Notes under the pieces: generated by a model
Seen by the model: only the letters and a program-made list of their open reading frames with translations
What the model was told of the DNA's origin: nothing
The model's database searches: none
Part shown: positions 5,581 to 8,617 of the stretch, piece after piece
How positions within the stretch are numbered: position 1 is the stretch's first letter
Layout of the letters: each line of letters opens with the position of its first letter
NCBI GenBank assembly: GCA_938015405.1
Contig: CALLPZ010000026.1
Coordinates: forward strand, 1-8,617
Source: an uncultured Pseudanabaenaceae cyanobacterium
GTDB taxonomy: Bacteria; Cyanobacteriota; Cyanobacteriia; PCC-9006; JAAUQQ01
Direction of reading: 5' to 3'
DNA: 8,617 bases
Position numbers and translations under genes: made by a program

Positions 5581-6174
5581 ATGAAGATTGATGCGCTGCA
5601 ACCTGTCTTGGTTGAGCTGTTTGGGGATTCTCTGGAAGTGATGTCTCCCAGTGCATACCAAGTTGAACAGCCCGAAGGCCGGTTGTTGATTTTGCTCTCT
5701 GAAGATCTGACTTGGCTGCGCTTGTTGGTGCCCATGGGGCCAGAGGGAGAGGCTAAGCCTTTTATGGCTCAGCTCTTAGCGGCCAATTTTGAGGACACTC
5801 AGTTGGTGCGTTATGCCGTCTATCAGAAAGTTCTATGGGGGGTATTTCACCACTCTCTGGAAAGCTTGGTTGAAGCTGACCTTCGAGCGGCGATCGCCCA
5901 GCTGTTGGAGCTCAACCGTCAGGGGCTGGATGGCTTTTTCGGCAGCATGATTGAGGTGCAAATTCGCCAAATTATTGCGGCTTCCAAGTCCCAAGGGAAA
6001 ACCCTGGAAGCGACTCTCCAGACCCTGGAACGGTTTTACGCTGAGGGAATGCTTGGTGGGTTAGACCAGAGCTCCCAGCAGCGGGGAGCGACCCTAGATG
6101 CTTGGCGCTATCAGCTCAACCGGCTTTGGGATGAAGTTTCAGCCAGTGACTTTACAGGGGAGATGCAAGGTTGA
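5581..6174 (+). CDS. Uncharacterised 197-aa protein with a CesT/YbjN-like N-terminal domain
   Basis: The start ATG 5581 is well supported by AAGGA at 5571-5575, five bases upstream. I do not know an assigned function. Residues about 5-122 alternate beta strands and helices in the way of the small type III secretion chaperone/YbjN fold: GRLLILLSEDLTWLRLLVPM, then FMAQLLAANFED, then RYAVYQKVLWGVFHHSLESL, then DLRAAIAQLLELNRQGLDGFF. Residues about 123-190 look like a separate helical tail, with IEVQIRQIIAASKSQGKT and ATLQTLERFYAEGML. There is no signal peptide or membrane segment, so it should be cytosolic. Proteins of this fold usually bind and hold other proteins. No secretion-system gene is near, so a role as a general partner or chaperone is only a guess. 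It may be cotranscribed with yajQ. The coding call is firm; the fold is by pattern and moderate. Confidence 0.85.
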   Translation: MKIDALQPVLVELFGDSLEVMSPSAYQVEQPEGRLLILLSEDLTWLRLLVPMGPEGEAKPFMAQLLAANFEDTQLVRYAVYQKVLWGVFHHSLESLVEADLRAAIAQLLELNRQGLDGFFGSMIEVQIRQIIAASKSQGKTLEATLQTLERFYAEGMLGGLDQSSQQRGATLDAWRYQLNRLWDEVSASDFTGEMQG

Positions 6175-6416
6175 CGGTTTCCCGCACCGCTGGCTGTGGT
6201 GCCAAGAGGGCTCAAGGATAAACTAGGTTAAAGCGCTGCTACGGACTTTTCCCTGGGAAGACTGGGCAGGCGAGATGGGAGCGCTGCTCTGTCTTTGGCT
6301 TGTTTCTGGGGAGCTGCCGTATTGGCTGCTTTACGGGTCTTGAGTGGGGGATTTTGATCTAGACCCACCGTTGGCTTGTCACCTTTCTGCCACATGCTCT
6401 TTTCACCAAATAATTC

Positions 6417-6737
6417 ATGGATAACAACAGCCTGATACAGCAGCTCATGATGCTCGGGGTGGGGACGACCTCCCTGGTTGCTGAGAAGATTAAGGAAGTG
6501 AGTGACGAGTGGGTGAAGACAGGCAAGTTGGATGCCAATCAGGCTTCAGCCCTGGTGGATGATTTTCTTCAGCAGGTCAAATCTGACCAAGGCAATATGG
6601 AAGAGCAGTTCCAGCGGCAGGTACGCAATATTCTCCAAGATCTGGGTGTGCCCCGGCAGTCTGAGATGGATGAGTTACGCGGTCGCTTGGATCGTCTGGA
6701 GCGCCAGCTAAGAGATATGGAGAATCGTCGTTGGTAA
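6417..6737 (+). CDS. Phasin-like small coiled-coil protein
   Basis: The 106-aa product begins MDNNSLIQQLMMLGVGTTSLVAEKI, a short amphipathic hydrophobic helix, continues with a Lys/Asp/Gln-rich middle (KLDANQASALVDDFLQQVK) and ends in a strong heptad coiled coil from about residue 78, ELRGRLDRLERQLRDMENRRW. This layout matches the PhaF/PhaI-type phasin family as annotated in cyanobacteria: phasins coat polyhydroxyalkanoate granules and control their size and number. No PHA synthase gene is in the window, so granule binding is unproven; the family name is also used for similar helical proteins of unknown role. The ATG at 6417 has no clear Shine-Dalgarno. The 242-bp gap before it holds no gene that I can support. 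A stem-loop with T residues follows the gene. Confidence 0.78.
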   Translation: MDNNSLIQQLMMLGVGTTSLVAEKIKEVSDEWVKTGKLDANQASALVDDFLQQVKSDQGNMEEQFQRQVRNILQDLGVPRQSEMDELRGRLDRLERQLRDMENRRW

Positions 6738-6752
6738 GGCCTGTAAGATGGA

Positions 6753-6791
6753 CTGGGAATATCTGGGACAAGCCAGGCTTGATTTTCCCAG
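6753..6791 (+). terminator. Stem-loop between the phasin-like gene and the FKBP gene
   Basis: CAAGC (6769-6773) and GCTTG (6777-6781) form a tight hairpin with a three-base loop, followed by ATTTT (6782-6786), the shape of a short intrinsic terminator. In addition CTGGGA occurs twice (6753-6758 and 6763-6768), and either copy can pair with TCCCAG (6786-6791), so a longer stem enclosing the small hairpin is possible. The structure ends 17 bases before the FKBP ribosome binding site. It may end the phasin message, perhaps incompletely. Confidence 0.5.
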
Positions 6792-6807
6792 AGTCATAAA
6801 ACTATTT

Positions 6808-6812
6808 AGGAG
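6808..6812 (+). promoter_or_regulatory. Ribosome binding site that sets the GTG start of the FKBP gene
   Basis: AGGAG lies eight bases before GTG 6821, a good Shine-Dalgarno at proper spacing. It supports this non-ATG start over the internal ATG at residue 11, which would remove the front of the signal sequence. Confidence 0.75.
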
Positions 6813-6820
6813 CGTAAGCG

Positions 6821-7390
6821 GTGCGGGAAATTGCCATTAGCTTTGGACTCATGTTGGCCTGCGTGGTCGTTTTCTTGGTTGCTCAGCTAGTTGGACCGAG
6901 TGGACAAGCTGTGGCTGATAATCTGGGCCAATCTGGTGCTGCTGAAGCAAGTCCGACTCAGTTGGCTAGCGCCGTTTCCACTGAGGCTGCTGATTTGCTC
7001 GCAGCCCCCGAATCTTCAACTACTTCCGATGAGACTATGGCTGACGAAACTTTGACGACGACGGATTCCGGCTTGCAGTATGTGGATTTGACGGAGGGCG
7101 ATGGTGCTTCTCCAGAGAAGGGCCAAACGGTTGAGGTGCATTACACTGGCACCCTAGAAGATGGAACGAAGTTTGATAGCTCTCGCGATCGCAACCGCCC
7201 GTTCAAGTTCAAGATTGGTGTAGGCCAAGTGATCAAGGGTTGGGATGAAGGCGTCGCTTCCATGAAGGTCGGTGGCCGCCGCAAGCTGGTGATTCCTTCC
7301 GATTTGGCCTACGGCAGCCGTGGTGCAGGTGGCGTGATTCCTCCTGACGCAACGTTGGTGTTTGATGTTGAATTGCTGGGTGTTTCCTAG
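6821..7390 (+). CDS. Exported FKBP-type peptidyl-prolyl cis-trans isomerase
   Basis: The 189-aa product speeds cis-trans isomerisation of X-Pro bonds during folding of exported proteins. Residues 1-32 form a signal peptide (hydrophobic core ISFGLMLACVVVFLVAQLV) with a likely cleavage site after AVA (30-32), placing it in the periplasm or thylakoid lumen; an uncleaved anchor is possible. An acidic, Ser/Thr/Ala-rich linker runs to about residue 80. The FKBP domain fills 83-189 with the expected pocket residues: Y108 in HYTG, F118 and D119 in KFDSS, F128/F130, V137-I138, W141 in KGWDEG, Y164 in AYG, I173 in VIPP and F181. All are present, so it should be active. The start is GTG 6821, set by an AGGAG. 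It is a single-domain FKBP without chaperone extensions. A strong terminator follows, facing the convergent amidase gene. Confidence 0.95.
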   Translation: MREIAISFGLMLACVVVFLVAQLVGPSGQAVADNLGQSGAAEASPTQLASAVSTEAADLLAAPESSTTSDETMADETLTTTDSGLQYVDLTEGDGASPEKGQTVEVHYTGTLEDGTKFDSSRDRNRPFKFKIGVGQVIKGWDEGVASMKVGGRRKLVIPSDLAYGSRGAGGVIPPDATLVFDVELLGVS

Positions 7391-7445
7391 ACCTTGCCTT
7401 CAATCGCATCTGCCCCGAAGGCTTTACCCCTGAGAGTCTGACTAG

Positions 7446-7489
7446 AAAAGCCCGAGTAAGCCTTCTTCAAGAAGCTCACTCGGGCTTTT
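7446..7489. terminator. Strong bidirectional terminator between convergent genes
   Basis: A 12-bp perfect stem, AAAAGCCCGAGT (7446-7457) with ACTCGGGCTTTT (7478-7489), encloses a smaller arm made of AGC/GCT and TTCT/AGAA around a three-base loop. The A residues on one side and T residues on the other give a T-run after the stem on both strands. It lies 56 bases after the FKBP stop and 42 bases past the amidase stop, so it should end both messages. Confidence 0.88.
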
Positions 7490-7530
7490 GGTTTTAGCCT
7501 TCACAGGGACATGGAGGTCTTTTGCCTACG

Positions 7531-8538
7531 CTAGAAGCTGCGATAGGGACGTAGAGCAGATTGCAGACGGCGGAAGTCGAAACTGCGAGGATCGAGGCGC
7601 TGGCCAGAACGATCCACCCGTTGGTGGGTCGTGATGCGATCTAGGGGAACCGTGCTTTGGCCGATGAGCCAGGCGAGAGAGTTGTACTGGGCTTGGCTAT
7701 AGCCGCTGTGGGAGTAGCCATTGCCGTAGCCATCGGTGGGGCTTTCGAGGGAGATGTGATAAGCGAAGTTGTTCACGGAGGAGGAGAACTGCTTATGGGT
7801 TTTGATCGTTTCTTCTGTGCCGTTAGTCCCTACGAAGATTGAGTTGCCTGCACCGTAAGCCCGCTTTTCTGGAGGGACGAGGTAAACGACAACGCCATTC
7901 CGGCGGATAAGCGTGTGGTAGCTCGCCTGGTCTGCATCGTTGGGATGGGGGGTTTTGAAGTAGTTAATCGCAGAGTCCGCTGAAGAGACGGTCTCGTGGA
8001 GAACGATGATGGGTTGCTGGGTGGCGGGCTGGTTGTAGATGTCGCGAGTGAAGCGTTCACCGTAGTTGCTTGGATCGGCCCAGGCAATTTCATAGCCGGG
8101 TTGGGCTGAGGTGGCCAGCAGGGTTGGGCGCGTGGAGATTGGTGTCGTATTGGAGCCTTGGGGGGGGACGACGCCGGTTAGGGTTTCGTGGGGCTCTACC
8201 GCTGTGGCGATCGCGCTAGGTTCCAGGATTACGGGTCTGTCACTCTCAAGATCTGTATCCAGTTCAATGGTTTTGCCGTTCTCAGGCTTGAATTCTCCAG
8301 CAGGATTGCTAGATGCAGAACTCTCTGGAGTTACAGCCTGTTCGGTGGCTGGGGGAACGGCCGAGTCCGTTGATGGGCTGGCGATCGCCACGGGCTGAGC
8401 CGTTCTAGTCGTTTGAGCTGTGGCGCTGCCCGGCATAAACTGGGCCGAATTCTCAATCAGCAGAAAGCTGGTAAAGCCTGCTGCAAAGCTCGTTAAAAAT
8501 ATAAGGAAGGTTTTAGGGCTACGTAGATCCAGTCTCAT
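7531..8538 (-). CDS. Exported N-acetylmuramoyl-L-alanine amidase (Amidase_2/PGRP type)
   Basis: This zinc enzyme cleaves the bond between MurNAc and L-Ala in peptidoglycan, in the periplasm. I prefer the ATG at 8538-8536 (335 aa, starting MRLDLRSPKTF); a TTG at 8574 would add 12 residues before the signal sequence. The hydrophobic core TFLIFLTSFAAGFTSFLLI is followed by a possible cleavage site after ATA (about 39-41). A long Pro/Ser/Thr/Ala-rich linker runs to about residue 145. The catalytic domain spans about 147-335. Zinc ligands are likely H181 (VLHET), H305 (TTHQR) and D316 (RLDPRSFD). The Asp sits 11 residues after the second His, as in AmpD-like members that use Asp rather than Cys, with R314 two residues before it. 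ASYHTLIRRNGVVVYLV and NFAYHISLES are further family blocks. The linker could let the enzyme reach through the wall. Converges with the FKBP gene. Confidence 0.9.
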   Translation of the reverse strand: MRLDLRSPKTFLIFLTSFAAGFTSFLLIENSAQFMPGSATAQTTRTAQPVAIASPSTDSAVPPATEQAVTPESSASSNPAGEFKPENGKTIELDTDLESDRPVILEPSAIATAVEPHETLTGVVPPQGSNTTPISTRPTLLATSAQPGYEIAWADPSNYGERFTRDIYNQPATQQPIIVLHETVSSADSAINYFKTPHPNDADQASYHTLIRRNGVVVYLVPPEKRAYGAGNSIFVGTNGTEETIKTHKQFSSSVNNFAYHISLESPTDGYGNGYSHSGYSQAQYNSLAWLIGQSTVPLDRITTHQRVDRSGQRLDPRSFDFRRLQSALRPYRSF

Positions 8539-8617
8539 AGTGAGGCTCACGCGTTTGCAAGGGAACGGAAGCAAGGGTGATTCAGGTACTAGGGAGCTAT
8601 CCTGGTACGGCCTAAGT

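Noticed and set aside
6821..6920. Lipoprotein signal in the FKBP protein (Cys at residue 14)
   Set aside because: The residues before Cys (MLA) do not match a lipobox, the Cys lies inside the hydrophobic core, and a normal AVA cleavage site follows.
1..8617. CRISPR array, insertion sequence or phage genes
   Set aside because: No regularly spaced repeats, transposase or integrase motifs, or phage structural genes are visible on either strand.

Overview
The window is ordinary-looking chromosome from a cyanobacterium. The palindrome GCGATCGC (HIP1, typical of cyanobacterial genomes) occurs eight times in 8.6 kb, at 1561, 3506, 4888, 5343, 5890, 7185, 8207 and 8381, against about one expected per 65 kb by chance. 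The proteins also look cyanobacterial: a ComFB-domain protein, a stand-alone DprA-like Rossmann protein, a short phasin-like protein and a lumen/periplasm FKBP. I cannot name the genus. I see no phage, transposase, CRISPR or plasmid gene.

Left part (1-2743): the end of a dynamin-like GTPase gene, cut by the left edge, runs to 1710. A complete tRNA-Pro(CGG) follows at 1795-1868, with a perfect TATAAT box in front and a T-run behind. Facing it on the minus strand is a possible 45-codon ORF (1881-2018), and then a ComFB-type gene (2084-2743). From 2744 to 3400 there is an AT-rich stretch with no convincing gene.

Middle part (3401-6737): five plus-strand genes. They encode an exported TPR protein, a DprA/Smf-related Rossmann protein, a YajQ-family protein, an uncharacterised 197-aa protein with a CesT/YbjN-like look, and a 106-aa phasin-like coiled-coil protein. 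Gaps of about 100-260 bp separate them, so they are probably several transcription units; YajQ and the 197-aa protein (98 bp apart) are the likeliest pair to share a message.

Right part (6821-8538): an exported FKBP-type peptidyl-prolyl isomerase converges with a minus-strand exported N-acetylmuramoyl-L-alanine amidase. A strong symmetric terminator (7446-7489) lies between them and should work in both directions.

The most interesting theme is that two proteins from families reported to bind cyclic dinucleotides (ComFB, YajQ) lie within about 2.3 kb of each other, with a DprA-related protein between them; ComFB and DprA are names linked to natural competence. The genes are not one operon, so the functional link is a hypothesis. 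I did not find a clearly new multi-gene system. The best leads for novelty are the 197-aa protein beside YajQ, the small ORF beside the tRNA, and the structured AT-rich gap upstream of comFB.
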